A stretch of 64,000 nt of DNA from the NCBI GenBank assembly GCA_013399895.1, contig VXBA01005600.1:993994-1057993 (forward strand). The letters run 5' to 3'. A program made the position numbers and the translations under genes. Below the pieces are notes generated by a model. It was not told the DNA's origin, did not search any database, and saw only the letters and a list, made by a program, of their open reading frames with translations. Positions 56,201 through 63,282 of this stretch are shown here, piece by piece. Source of the DNA: Serilophus lunatus (lineage: Eukaryota; Chordata; Aves; Passeriformes; Eurylaimidae). Every line of letters starts with the position of its first letter. Within the stretch, counting starts at the first letter, position 1.

Positions 56201-59200
56201 TCACTGGGAGTGTGAGCTAGTGTCTTGTTAAGCAGTCAGCTACTCCCTTAATCTGTCCCTTATTTTGCTTCTATTCCTGAATGACTTCTGGCAATTTGCA
56301 CAATTAGTAGTTTCAACTGATCTAGGCTCTGCCTTCCTCCTCAGCTACCCTACGACCATCATCATTATTGCAACCCTTTTAAGCTGCTTGTAAAAATGCC
56401 TTTAGGCGCTTTAGTCAGTTTTCCAGGTAGCAGAGAGAGAATAGACTTTTCCTGTACACAAAAATTGGAGAAGACTCTTTTCTTACCCCAAAGAGCCAGA
56501 ATTGTAAATTTAGAATGATATGTAGCTCTCTTCTTAGCCAAGATCCCCTCTCAGCTCAGTGTCCTTGCCGGGCACTTCAGAGCCACTGCTCGTCTGCCAG
56601 GGACATGCATAAGCACAGTTAACAAAGGCGGTGGAAGCAGGAGGAATAAGGTGGCTTGCGTTTATGTCCAAAATGAAGTCAAGTGAGATTTGCCCAAGGA
56701 CTTCCTCTGCATTTTTCCCTTGAACCGACTCATCCCTTCTTTCTCATGTTTGTTTTCTTTGGCACAACAGGGCTGGCTTTATTTGCTGTTCAAAGCACAC
56801 GTGACTGTCTGAAAATTCAGCTGCCTGGAGTAGCTTGTGTTGCAAAGTGTGGGTGGCTGAAAACAAACAGCGTTTGTGCTGGTTAATTAGAAGTTGAAAT
56901 CCCAAGGCATCTGTCTGCCCAAATTAAGGATTCAGCTTTTCAGAGCATGCAGGGGTTTCCCAGATGGCTTTCATTCTTGGATGCAGCCTGAAGTTTGCAC
57001 CTGGCTGCACTGGAATGGAAACAGCCCTTCTTTTCAAAGGGAAGATGCCAGCTCATTCTTAGACCATGCATCTTTAACCTGGCAAGCAGAGAGGGACCAG
57101 CCTGTACTTTTAGTGGGGTTGTTTGGCAAATGATAATAATTTTAGTGCTGCTTTTCTCTCTGAAAGAGCTATCTTTAAATAGCTTTATAGGGAGACTAAT
57201 AGTGTGTATATATAAGCCGCATATGAACAGGTCCTGCAATTGAAAACTTAGCATCTATTAATTTGTGAACTAATTAAAGCATTAAAATTATTAAGGCAGA
57301 TTTCTTTTCTTTAACTGGACTATTTAACAATTTGTTGAAACCTTGTTTTGTGGAAAGCAGCTTTGTCTGTCCTTGCAGAAGTGTGACTCATTTGAGATTT
57401 TATTATTCTTCCTTGATCCGGCATTGAGCTTAAGTAGTTGCAGTGTTCTTTTATGCTGATGCATTTAATTTACAGTATCTTAAGTGGAAAAGGCAGTCCT
57501 TTTTATTACAAGCAGTTAAATCAGATTTAAAAGAAGATCTAGGTAGTTTCTTTCCATGCCCCTGTTCATGGCAGACAGTTGGAACTAACTGATCTTTAAA
57601 GTCCCTTCCAACCCAAGACATTCTATGATTATCCTCTTACCTCTAAAGGAAACAAATCTGCAGTCCACAATTCTTAAAGCAGAACAGAACAAAAACCAAA
57701 CCACTTTCAGAACATTTTAGCATCACCAGGAGTTTCTTCACTGTCGCCTTTGAAGGGCTACTAACCTTAAGGAGTTGTAAAAGAAAATAAAAAGAATTCA
57801 TTGAGATGCCAGTGGACATTTGGCCAAACTGCCCAGAAGTGTGGAGTGTGTGTATTGCTGCTGCTTCTCTTTTTTTCCTTTTTTGTGCCTCATCTGTCTG
57901 GCAGTGAGCTTCAGCTCTAGCCCACGTGCAGAGTTTGCAAAGGCAGGATTGCTGCAGGCTGTGAGCTGTTTGTCTTCTGTAGGAAATTCAGGGGTCTGCT
58001 TTTCCAAGGTGGTGTCTCATAGCGTTTCCCTTCGGTGTTTATTCTAAAAGAAGAGGCAAGAGGTGATTTCCACTGAGAAGGTGTGTGAGGAAATGAGGCA
58101 ATAGAGGATAGTAACAGGGGAATGGCAGTCAAAATGCCTGAATAAAGAAAGCACCAATTTTCTCCAACTTTTTCCAGGGTGATGTGGTTCACCAGGAATC
58201 ATTCATATTTGTTTTCTTGCTATAAAATGTGTTGTCATGAGGAATTGAACATTTATTTTTCGTATTTGGCCATAAGGGCTCTCTGTGAGAAACTTTTTTT
58301 AGTTTGAAATGAGGTTGAAATAAACAGAGTTTTGATGTGACTGATTAAAATCCTTGTCTCCAGTTCCCAAGCTTTTTATCCCAGTTTTTGAAGGACAGTT
58401 GAGGAGTTATCTGGATTGAGGAGTCAGACGCCAGCTAGTTTCAAGATTTGGATAACTCTACTTTTGAATAGCAAGAGTTTTACTTGACTATTTTCCAACA
58501 TCCGTTTGGGATTCCTGCATTATTGATTACCAAAGAGGAGGATAACCATTTGGGAGAACTTTGGGTCCCTCCCCGCAAATCCTTCCCTTCCAGCCTTTTA
58601 AGGACCTCAGTAATATATTGAAATTGCAAACAATAGTTACCACCTGCAGGTGGAGGACTAAGTGATGCCTCTGGAAGCATTTGCAGGCAGCCTGATCTCT
58701 TTTCCAGCAGTACTAGAACAGAGCTCATCCCTCCCATCTTGGAAACTGCTTTGAGTATCCAAACTGCTTGAAATTAGTCACTGCTGAGATGTGCAGGGGC
58801 ATGAAGTTCATTGTGTAGAGAAGAGACAGGAGAGAGGCTTGATCTTGGCAAAATGAGAAGCCCTGTGACAGGAGAAATATTTGCAACCCCTGGGCGCAGA
58901 TTGTGTGAACATTAACAGCTTCTGGTGCAGAGAGGATGCTTTCTGTCCCATGGGGAGCCAGTGCAGACTGCGAACATGTGAGTCTCTTCCTGGACAAGGA
59001 TCAGACTTCTTCCCCACTTCGGTGGTCTGCTAGGGATCCCCTCCCTGAGATTGGCCTTTGTTGTCTGTAGATGGCAGCCATTGCTATGGACCTCCATTGC
59101 AAAATATCACAAGGTCGCATGGAAAGCAGAGTGAAAAAAAAAAAAAAGGCATTTTAACCATTCATTCAGATTCAGACAGAGTTTAGTAGATTGAGCATGC

Positions 59201-62200
59201 CAAATCTTCAGAAAGGATGTGGAAGTTTGGTTTGTTTTGGTAATCACAAACCAGATCTTTTTCAGTGTTTGCTGCATGAAAATATGTCTGCCTTGACTGA
59301 TATTTATCTTCTGGTTGTCTTTCAGAATGCTCCAGGACGACCTGCAGCTCAGTGATAGTGAAGAAAGTGGTGACGACCAAGTCGGTTTTAGATGTTTTAT
59401 ACACTAGGCACACAGACATCCCTTTAAATCATCACCACTTGTTGCATTGTTCTGAGTTCTGTGAGCTAACCTTTCCTCCCCCTCTCCTCTTTGTTTTTAT
59501 GAACAAAACAGGTTGTTGAAAAGTCACCTTCTTCACTTGCTCCTCCAAGGTACAGGTTCGTTCCCCAACTACTAGCTGACCAAATAAGGAGAAAAAGAGA
59601 ACTACTTTTTATACATGGGGTAGATGGGTAAGGGTTCTTGGTTTCTGGTGTAACGAAAGGCTTTGGTTTCTGGCTGCTGTTGAAAGTTGGCTTTAGTTGT
59701 GTGGGATTTTATGGAAAGCTCCAATGAGAAATGAATAATCCAGGCATGCTGGATTTTGCCTGTGAACCAGAACTGTACTTCTTCAACCGCTCCCTTTTCT
59801 CCTCTTTCCCTCCACCAGTGTATATGCAGATCACACTAGACCTAAGGGGATTTTCAGTTGTAGTAGAAATGAGTGATATGCGAGTCCAGTTTTAGTTCAG
59901 AAAGAAGCCCAAAACAGCAAAGCAGATAAAGAACAGAAAAGGGTTAGGAAGACTCATTGATGCTGTTTGAGCTCCTACTGATAAGACAGTTGATAGTAAG
60001 CAGTTCCTGCCCTGTATTGTTAGTCAGAAGCAATATTCAAAGTAGATTGAACAGCCACTTGCCAGCTTTAGAGGAGGAAAGATGGTAAAGCCCAGAATTT
60101 TTCCTGTAGCAGAGCACTGACATATATTTTTGGCACACAGGATAATGATCTACAAAGTCAGACTTGCAGAAGATCATACCACTTTTTGGCATGGTGTGCA
60201 AACTCTGAAATAAAGCGTGTTCTCACGACACTAGTCTTGAATCAGCAAGGAGCTTGCCTCCAATTCATACAAATGTGTTAATACTGATGTGGGAAACTGT
60301 TTGCAAAGTTAAAAAAAAAATTAACATTTTAATTTACTAAGCCTATTGCAAAACAGAAAAGCTGTGCATAAAAGTGACAGCTCTCCTTTGTTTCCATGCG
60401 CTCCCATTGCCTATGTGGGGGAAGGCACTTGATTAGAGGAGGGTGTTGCAAGAAATGCTGCTCGTTGATGTGTCTGTTAATGAAGTGGTTACAGCAGCTT
60501 GACCAAGTAAAACAGATGAAGAAGTGAAAAGTTAAGGAGGAGAATATTAAAAACAGAAACCATCTTGGAATATATGTTTGAGTTGTTCACCTTCACTGGA
60601 AATTTTTCATTTTGAGGATTAGGACTTTCAGTAAAAGCACAGGCCATTTTTGGTGGGATTTTTTTTTTGTTTGGCTAAATGCAGCTTCACATTGTAGCAG
60701 TGGCATTCTGCTTACATATTTGACTGGGCTGGAGTTGAAAGTTTTATTGTTTCCAGTGATGTTGTTAATTCCAGTTCCTTATTTTTTGCGTATGGCAATA
60801 TATTCCTCTGGCCTTCTCCCCTCTCGTCTCAGTGCCAAAGCACGGGGTTTCAGTTTTATTTTTGAATACTGCCATGTCAATAAAATAAGTAAGTAACCTT
60901 CACCCGTGCTGTTTTCTAATTTTGTCTCATGGTGGCCTTGCAGTTCCTTACAGTCTCAGCCCAAGAGTGTGGCATCAGCACATTCCAGCAGCTCGGAGTC
61001 AGGGAGCACCAGTGACTCAGAGAGCTCCTCAGACTCAGAGACGGAGAGCCATTCGAGTGACAGTGAACTGAATGACCCTCCAAGAGCACCAGCACCTGAG
61101 GTGAATGCAAATAAAAAACAGAGGCTGCTTAACACAGCCTCTTGCCTCAGACTGTCTGCTGTCTCACTGCAGTCAGGACAGAAGATCTGAAATACTGTCA
61201 TTGTTCAAGTTGTCCCCTTGACATCTTTGCTGCATCACCAGACTTTGCTTGCCCTTTGCTTACCTTCTAGAATTTGTCAATTAAATAATCCTTAGTAATA
61301 ACATAATTAGACTTTTGGGTACTTAACCTTGATGTTCGCTCTTCTCCTTTGGCATCATTGTCTAGCACTGCTGAAAGAATCAGTGCTTTCACTGGCAAGA
61401 CACAAGCAGATGAAAATCATGGCTGATCTGGGGTGCTTTGGGGCCTGTGTCTGCCCGTGCAGCATTTCTGGATGCTGAGGCTACAGGTTGCTGCTGCCTC
61501 CCTGCAGCTCCTGTGCATGAGTGACAGATTCAGCTTCTCCCAGGTTGCAGCTGAAGGGATCAGACCTGCAGGAAATGCTGGAATGTGCTTAGTCTTGCTT
61601 CTGTTGAATTTGGCTTGTATAGTGCTGCACTGGCATTTCTGAGGCTTTTATTGGAGAAAGCAGACAAACAGAAATTGATGCCTTAAAGTTTTGTAATTGA
61701 GACCACTCATTGTTTTAGAAAACTGCTGCAGAACTGCTCATGTCCCATGCTTTCAAACAGTTCCTCCAGCTTGCAAAACATTGTCAGGCCAGTGGGAAGT
61801 GCATGGTTATATCTGCAGGCCACAGCAGATGTAAACCAATCAACTGGCAGTTTTGAGGTACTCTTAAATTTAAAAGTCCAGAAAATTTGTAATTTATTTC
61901 TCCTCCCCTGCCCTGGCTCTAGCTTTCCTTTCTTTTACTTAGCTTTACTTTCTTTTAGGAGTGCATGAAGAGGCAGAGTTTTATGTGCTGAAAACAAACT
62001 TTGACTAGCCCTGTCTTCCCATCTTGCTCTAATAATCTTTACCCTCCAGCAGGTCAGTTATAGACTTTGTCCTCTGTAATATAAGTGTCTTTGGAAGGAA
62101 AAAGGTGTTATACATCTCCTGTTTTACCAAACTCTGCCTGGCTTGTTCTGAAAATATTAAGTTATAAGACCCTTCTCACGCTAGTGAAGTGCTAGCTATT

Positions 62201-63282
62201 TGGTATTGATCATTTTATCCTCTTTTTACTCAGCAAGCTGTCCACCTATGATGCTCTGGATCAAGTTAGTGCATGTAGCTTGTTTGTTTATAGTCAGTTC
62301 TTCACATGCAAAAGCGCACACTTTAAGGCTTAAACTGTGTTAGGATGGAAATAGCTCATAAAGGCACCAGCCTTGAATCCTTCCTTTGTCTTTTTGTTGG
62401 CAGCCCGAGCCACCAACTTCTAATAAGTGGCAGCTTGACAACTGGCTGACCAAGGTGAACCCACCAGCAGTGCCAGCAGAGGGTCTCGGTGAAATTGCCT
62501 GTGGGGATGGACATGAGGAGGGCAAGATGCAGGAGCAGGGCATCAGCAGCAGTTCCTCCCACCGGCATGGTGAGCTAAGGGATCCTCATCACAAGAGCCA
62601 AATTTCCAGGACTTCTCAGGACACTCACCTTCCAACCAAACGCAACTGCCAGAAGCCTCCTGTGCACACCGAGGAGCCCCCACCCAGACAGACTGTGGGT
62701 ATCAAAAGGCCCAGCAAGCCTCTGGTGCACGAGGGGTCCAAGAGAGGCTTGACAGTGGAGAGTGATCCTGGTCCTTTGGAGGCCAGAGAGCAGTCTTCCA
62801 AGGACAAGCCGAAAGTCAAAAAAATAGTGAAGCCAAAATCCACTGATAGAAAAGACCTGAAGTTGGCACTTCAAGAGCCCTCTGAGAAGAGAAAGCACAA
62901 GGGCTCCCACCAGGCCAATGCCAAACCCTTCTTGGACACCAAGTTCATGGAAGATGCCCAGGCGTGTGGTGCTCTCGGTCCCCTTCCTCAAGGCCAGGGC
63001 ACAACCCCCAGCAGGACCAGCAGCCACAGGCCTCAGGATTTGCACAAGGAAAAACTGCCTTTGCCTCTTGGGGAGAAGTTGCTCTCACCAGTGAGGGACC
63101 CCCTGACCCGTGAGCGCCTTGTGGTGAAAATAGATCTCCGTCATCTGGAAAGGGTCCCTCAGCCCCCCAGGAAAGATGGACACCGGAAGAGAACAGAGAC
63201 CAAGGACCTCCCTGGTTCAAGGAAGCAGGACTTGAAGAGGAAAGGCACAGACACTCCTGAGGAGTCCCTTCAAAAGAGGAAG
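6476..63282 (+). CDS. AFF1: AFF1 (AF4), super elongation complex scaffold; 11 coding exons, 3' part beyond the window
   Basis: Joined CDS: 6476-6492, 30395-30515, 31007-32005, 52649-52693, 53764-53850, 54425-54461, 54822-54873, 59326-59380, 59512-59549, 60944-61100, 62404-63282. The 829 codons contain no stop and every junction is GT/AG and phase-consistent. AFF1 is a largely disordered nuclear scaffold that joins P-TEFb, ELL and AF9/ENL to promote transcription elongation. Seen in order: the N-terminal homology region and P-TEFb-binding segment (about residues 1-75), a PxAxVxP SIAH-type degron (294-300), the ELL-binding region around [12 protein letters not shown] (380-423), an acidic/serine tract (498-525), a conserved NKWQLDNWL block (543-551), a Lys-rich basic region, and the AF9/ENL-binding strand (775-791). 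Residue-level similarity to remembered human AFF1 clearly exceeds that to AFF3 or AFF4, for example MAAQSS at the N terminus and [15 protein letters not shown]. The C-terminal homology domain is not in the window. Oddity: a 28-residue tandem duplication at residues 327-379. Confidence 0.95.
9858..9937. repeat. Long imperfect inverted repeat (hairpin) in intron 1
   Basis: The inner arms are perfect over 13 bp: TCCCTGCTGGGCT (9870-9882) pairs with AGCCCAGCAGGGA (9906-9918) around a 23-nt loop. An outer pairing between TGCTGTCATCC-like sequence (9858-9869) and GATGGACAGCA (9927-9937) extends the stem with a bulge. The overall size of about 80 nt is like a microRNA precursor or a short palindromic element. 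No known family was recognised. Confidence 0.65.
12045..12120. repeat. A/C-rich low-complexity tract
   Basis: The tract begins with a poly-A run and continues as mostly A and C through AACAAACAACAAAAAATG and CACCAAAACC. It resembles the tract upstream of the promoter. Confidence 0.65.
12160..12191. repeat. Short tandem duplication
   Basis: TGGAGCATTTTTATTC is followed at once by TGGAGTATTTTTATTC, two 16-bp copies with one difference. Confidence 0.85.
12650..12677. repeat. Perfect 14-bp tandem duplication
   Basis: AATATTCAGTTTAG occurs twice with no spacer (12650-12663 and 12664-12677). Confidence 0.9.
15085..15166. repeat. A-rich, then A/C-rich tract
   Basis: A poly-A run grades into CAAAACAAAACC, CCAACCAAAACACC and further A-rich sequence. 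It is a low-complexity insert in intron 1, possibly an old poly-A tail that has decayed. No retroelement body is recognisable beside it. Confidence 0.7.
26141..26195. repeat. A/T-only low-complexity block
   Basis: About 55 bp are almost entirely A and T, with repeats of TTTAATT and ATTAATAATT. It follows a G-rich stretch (AAGGGG). Confidence 0.75.
29057..29115 (+). repeat. G/T-rich low-complexity block
   Basis: Repeated GGTTTGGTTTGGGG- and GTTTGATTGG-like sequence is nearly free of C. It is similar in style to the G/T tract at 4113-4180. Confidence 0.65.
30395..30515 (+). CDS. AFF1: AFF1 coding exon 2 (residues 6-46)
   Basis: The acceptor CCCAAAG and donor AAG|GTAATG flank 121 nt. The first base completes the Ser codon begun in exon 1, and the exon ends in phase 0 after EPYK. 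It encodes the basic, arginine-rich [13 protein letters not shown] block of the AF4/FMR2 N-terminal homology domain and the start of the P-TEFb-binding region (PLFAEPYK, residues 39-46). A pure (GA)7 run at 30430-30443 encodes the alternating Arg/Glu of this block, a microsatellite-like sequence inside coding DNA. Confidence 0.95.
30516..31006 (+). other. AFF1: AFF1 intron 2 (491 bp)
   Basis: The donor is GTAATG and the acceptor is TTTTTTTGTTGCAG. The last 102 nt happen to be open in frame with exon 3 from an ATG at 30905, but that peptide is hydrophobic and unlike any AFF protein, so I read it as intron. Confidence 0.9.
31007..32005 (+). CDS. AFF1: AFF1 coding exon 3 (residues 47-379), the large N-terminal exon
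   Basis: This 999-nt exon (333 codons, phase 0 at both ends) runs from TTGCAG|ACTACT to ATAGAG|GTGAGT. It opens with [20 protein letters not shown] (residues 51-70), the hallmark helix that in AFF4 packs on cyclin T1 of P-TEFb. The middle is a disordered Ser/Gln/His/Pro-rich region (about 76-270). PTAYVRP (294-300) fits the SIAH ubiquitin-ligase consensus PxAxVxP and sits in the strongly conserved [19 protein letters not shown] block. The tail (327-379) is two tandem copies of a 28-residue acidic/basic unit, where I remember one in human. The equivalent human exon is also the largest 5' exon of the gene. Confidence 0.97.
31748..31768 (+). other. AFF1: SIAH-type degron PTAYVRP in AFF1
   Basis: These seven codons read PTAYVRP, residues 294-300, an exact match to the SIAH substrate consensus PxAxVxP. 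Human AF4 is known to be turned over through SIAH1, and the same block is present in human AFF1, so the degron is inferred to be conserved here. Confidence 0.75.
31847..32005 (+). repeat. AFF1: 84-bp in-frame tandem duplication in AFF1 exon 3
   Basis: Copy 1 starts at GAAGAT 31847 and copy 2 at GAAGAT 31931, exactly 84 nt (28 codons) later. Copy 2 is cut by the exon end at 32005 after 25 codons. Over the shared 75 nt I count 18 differences, so about 76% identity. Both copies share the pattern ED-[LI]-SDLK-x-K-x-KA-x-LSKL-x-x-PSEP. Confidence 0.92.
32048..32064. repeat. TG dinucleotide microsatellite
   Basis: Eight TG units lie 42 bp past the exon 3 donor. Intronic TG runs can bind splicing regulators, but this one is short. 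Confidence 0.85.
33450..33480. repeat. Perfect 13-bp inverted repeat with 5-nt loop
   Basis: CACAAGATATTGC (33450-33462) and GCAATATCTTGTG (33468-33480) are perfect reverse complements separated by TGTGG. In RNA this would form a compact hairpin. No terminator, transposon or RNA family was recognised. Confidence 0.9.
35218..35245. repeat. GA dinucleotide microsatellite
   Basis: About 13 uninterrupted GA units in intron 3, likely polymorphic between individuals. Confidence 0.9.
39382..39433. repeat. Local AT-rich repeat of AAGTAAATACTA
   Basis: AAGTAAATACTATTTAA occurs identically at 39382-39398 and 39417-39433, with a partial third copy (AAGTAAATACTA) at 39406-39417. Confidence 0.85.
50505..50530. 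repeat. Three 9-bp tandem copies of CAATTACTC
   Basis: The unit starts at 50505, 50514 and 50523, and the last copy lacks its final base. A small minisatellite-like run in intron 3. Confidence 0.9.
50930..51480. mobile_element. Possible degraded repeat (LTR-like), unassigned
   Basis: This stretch differs in texture from its flanks: an A/T-rich leader (ATAAATAATTTATTATAATAATG), then about 350 bp of mixed sequence. It resembles decayed avian interspersed repeats only in general appearance. I see no paired terminal repeats, primer site or coding frame, so the assignment is weak. Confidence 0.2.
51480..51521. repeat. 28-bp-period local duplication
   Basis: CATTTACCACTGGT occurs at 51480-51493 and 51508-51521. 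Confidence 0.85.
52649..52693 (+). CDS. AFF1: AFF1 coding exon 4 (residues 380-394)
   Basis: This 45-nt exon lies between acceptor CATTACAG and donor AGG|GTAGGT, phase 0 at both ends. It encodes [15 protein letters not shown], matching the human block that ends in VEEILK and leads into the ELL-binding segment. Recognition rests on similarity and clean splice sites. Confidence 0.93.
52694..53763 (+). other. AFF1: AFF1 intron 4 (1070 bp)
   Basis: Donor GTAGGT, acceptor CAATCTCTTTCCAG. The middle part (about 52970-53300) is richer in G+C and open in several frames, but has no recognisable protein similarity. Confidence 0.9.
53764..53850 (+). CDS. AFF1: AFF1 coding exon 5 (residues 395-423), ELL-binding segment
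   Basis: 87 nt, phase 0 at both ends, donor AAG|GTAAAG. It encodes [16 protein letters not shown] followed by [11 protein letters not shown], nearly identical to human AFF1. In AFF4 the corresponding residues bind the occludin-homology domain of ELL2, so this exon is inferred to recruit ELL family factors. The Trp-Pro-Pro-Pro core (400-403) is intact. Confidence 0.96.
53851..54424 (+). other. AFF1: AFF1 intron 5 (574 bp)
   Basis: Donor GTAAAG, acceptor TTTCTTTCTAG. AT-rich, with no repeat or gene recognised. Confidence 0.9.
54425..54461 (+). CDS. AFF1: AFF1 coding exon 6 (residues 424-435 plus 1 nt)
   Basis: A 37-nt exon between TTTCTAG and donor A|GTAAGT. It encodes [12 protein letters not shown] and leaves phase 1. 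The DQ-K-Q-Y junction with exon 7 mirrors NQ-K-Q-Y in human AFF1, which supports this tiny exon despite a diverged body. Confidence 0.85.
54462..54821 (+). other. AFF1: AFF1 intron 6 (360 bp)
   Basis: Donor GTAAGT, acceptor CATTTTTGATTTACAG. No other feature seen. Confidence 0.88.
54822..54873 (+). CDS. AFF1: AFF1 coding exon 7 (residues 436-452 plus 2 nt)
   Basis: A 52-nt exon between GATTTACAG and donor TC|GTAAGT. It enters in phase 1, leaves in phase 2 and encodes [17 protein letters not shown]. It is a polar, Ser-rich linker before the acidic LQLSDSE motif. The weakly conserved sequence is supported mainly by splice sites and phase. Confidence 0.85.
55052..55140 (-). mobile_element. CR1 LINE 3'-end fragment, antisense orientation
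   Basis: It begins GGAATCATAGAATTGTTTAGG and continues TTGGAAAAGATCTTTAAGAT and AAGTCCAACCC, ending near CCAAGTCCACTAAATCATG. This is the reverse complement of the CR1 3' terminus. About 90 bp are kept, well preserved compared with the other two copies. Confidence 0.92.
55498..55509. repeat. Short AC dinucleotide run
   Basis: About six AC units after an A-rich stretch in intron 7. Confidence 0.75.
57554..57630 (+). mobile_element. CR1 LINE 3'-end fragment, sense orientation
   Basis: The order is TGTTCATGGCAGACAGTTGGA, then GATCTTTAAAGTCCCTTCCAA, then CCCAAGACATTCTATGATT, the sense-strand CR1 tail of a subfamily variant with TTCATGGCAG. Truncated at the 5' side, with no coding part. Confidence 0.92.
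59326..59380 (+). CDS. AFF1: AFF1 coding exon 8 (residues 453-471), acidic motif
   Basis: 55 nt after TCTTTCAG. Its first base completes the Ser codon begun in exon 7, and it ends in phase 0 at CAA. It encodes [18 protein letters not shown], matching the conserved [12 protein letters not shown] of human AFF1. The donor GTCGGT is weak (C at +3), but the following 131-bp intron has a good branch-like CTAAC and pyrimidine tract. Confidence 0.92.
59381..59511 (+). other. AFF1: AFF1 intron 8 (131 bp)
   Basis: A very short intron with suboptimal donor GTCGGT, a branch-like GAGCTAACC about 40 nt before the end, a strong pyrimidine tract and acceptor ACAAAACAG. Retention would add eight codons and then a TAG stop. 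Confidence 0.88.
59512..59549 (+). CDS. AFF1: AFF1 coding exon 9 (residues 472-483 plus 2 nt)
   Basis: A 38-nt exon encoding [12 protein letters not shown] and ending AG before donor GTACAG (phase 2). It corresponds to the human segment containing EKPPSSSAPPS. The exon is small, but its flanking phases fit exons 8 and 10 exactly. Confidence 0.87.
59550..60943 (+). other. AFF1: AFF1 intron 9 (1394 bp)
   Basis: Donor GTACAG, acceptor GGTGGCCTTGCAG. Poly-A near 60310 and poly-T near 60660. No gene or interspersed repeat recognised. Confidence 0.9.
60944..61100 (+). CDS. AFF1: AFF1 coding exon 10 (residues 484-536), serine-rich acidic domain
   Basis: 157 nt, entering in phase 2 and leaving in phase 0 at GAG|GTGAAT. 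It encodes [14 protein letters not shown] and then alternating Ser and Asp/Glu through residue 525, followed by a Pro-rich PPRAPAPE. This is the serine-rich transactivation region of AF4 (human [13 protein letters not shown] block) and is a likely casein-kinase-2-type phosphorylation target. Coding continues past the donor as an open frame to 61190, but the conserved APE-PEPPT junction shows splicing at 61100. Confidence 0.95.
61101..62403 (+). other. AFF1: AFF1 intron 10 (1303 bp)
   Basis: Donor GTGAAT, acceptor CTTTGTCTTTTTGTTGGCAG. No gene or recognisable repeat. Confidence 0.9.
62404..63282 (+). CDS. AFF1: AFF1 coding exon 11 (residues 537-829), basic region and AF9/ENL-binding motif
   Basis: 879 nt (293 codons), phase 0 at both ends, from TTGGCAG|CCCGAG to AGGAAG|GTGAGA. 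It starts [18 protein letters not shown] (537-554), a strongly conserved AF4-family block. A long Lys/Arg/Ser/Pro-rich, probably disordered and nuclear, region follows, with stretches such as [30 protein letters not shown] (775-791; nt 63118-63168) aligns with human LMVKITLDLLSRIPQPP, the strand that pairs with the AHD domain of AF9 and ENL. The exon ends in QKRK, equal to the human AKKRK junction. The C-terminal homology domain exons lie beyond the window. Confidence 0.97.
63118..63168 (+). other. AFF1: AF9/ENL AHD-binding motif in AFF1
   Basis: Residues 775-791. The alternating hydrophobic pattern L-x-V-x-I-x-L-x-x-L-x-R-V-P is intact, as required for the intermolecular beta-strand with AF9/ENL. 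Three interior positions (Arg, His, Glu) differ from human Asp, Leu, Ser. Confidence 0.85.

Larger units (their letters stand above)
54874..59325 (+). other. AFF1: AFF1 intron 7 (4.45 kb)
   Basis: Donor GTAAGT, acceptor CTTCTGGTTGTCTTTCAG. It holds two CR1 tails in opposite orientation (55052-55140 minus, 57554-57630 plus), an AC microsatellite (55498-55509) and a poly-A run near 59129. A stretch at about 56600-57300 looks unique rather than repetitive and ends in a TAATT-rich block. No gene was recognised. Confidence 0.88.
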
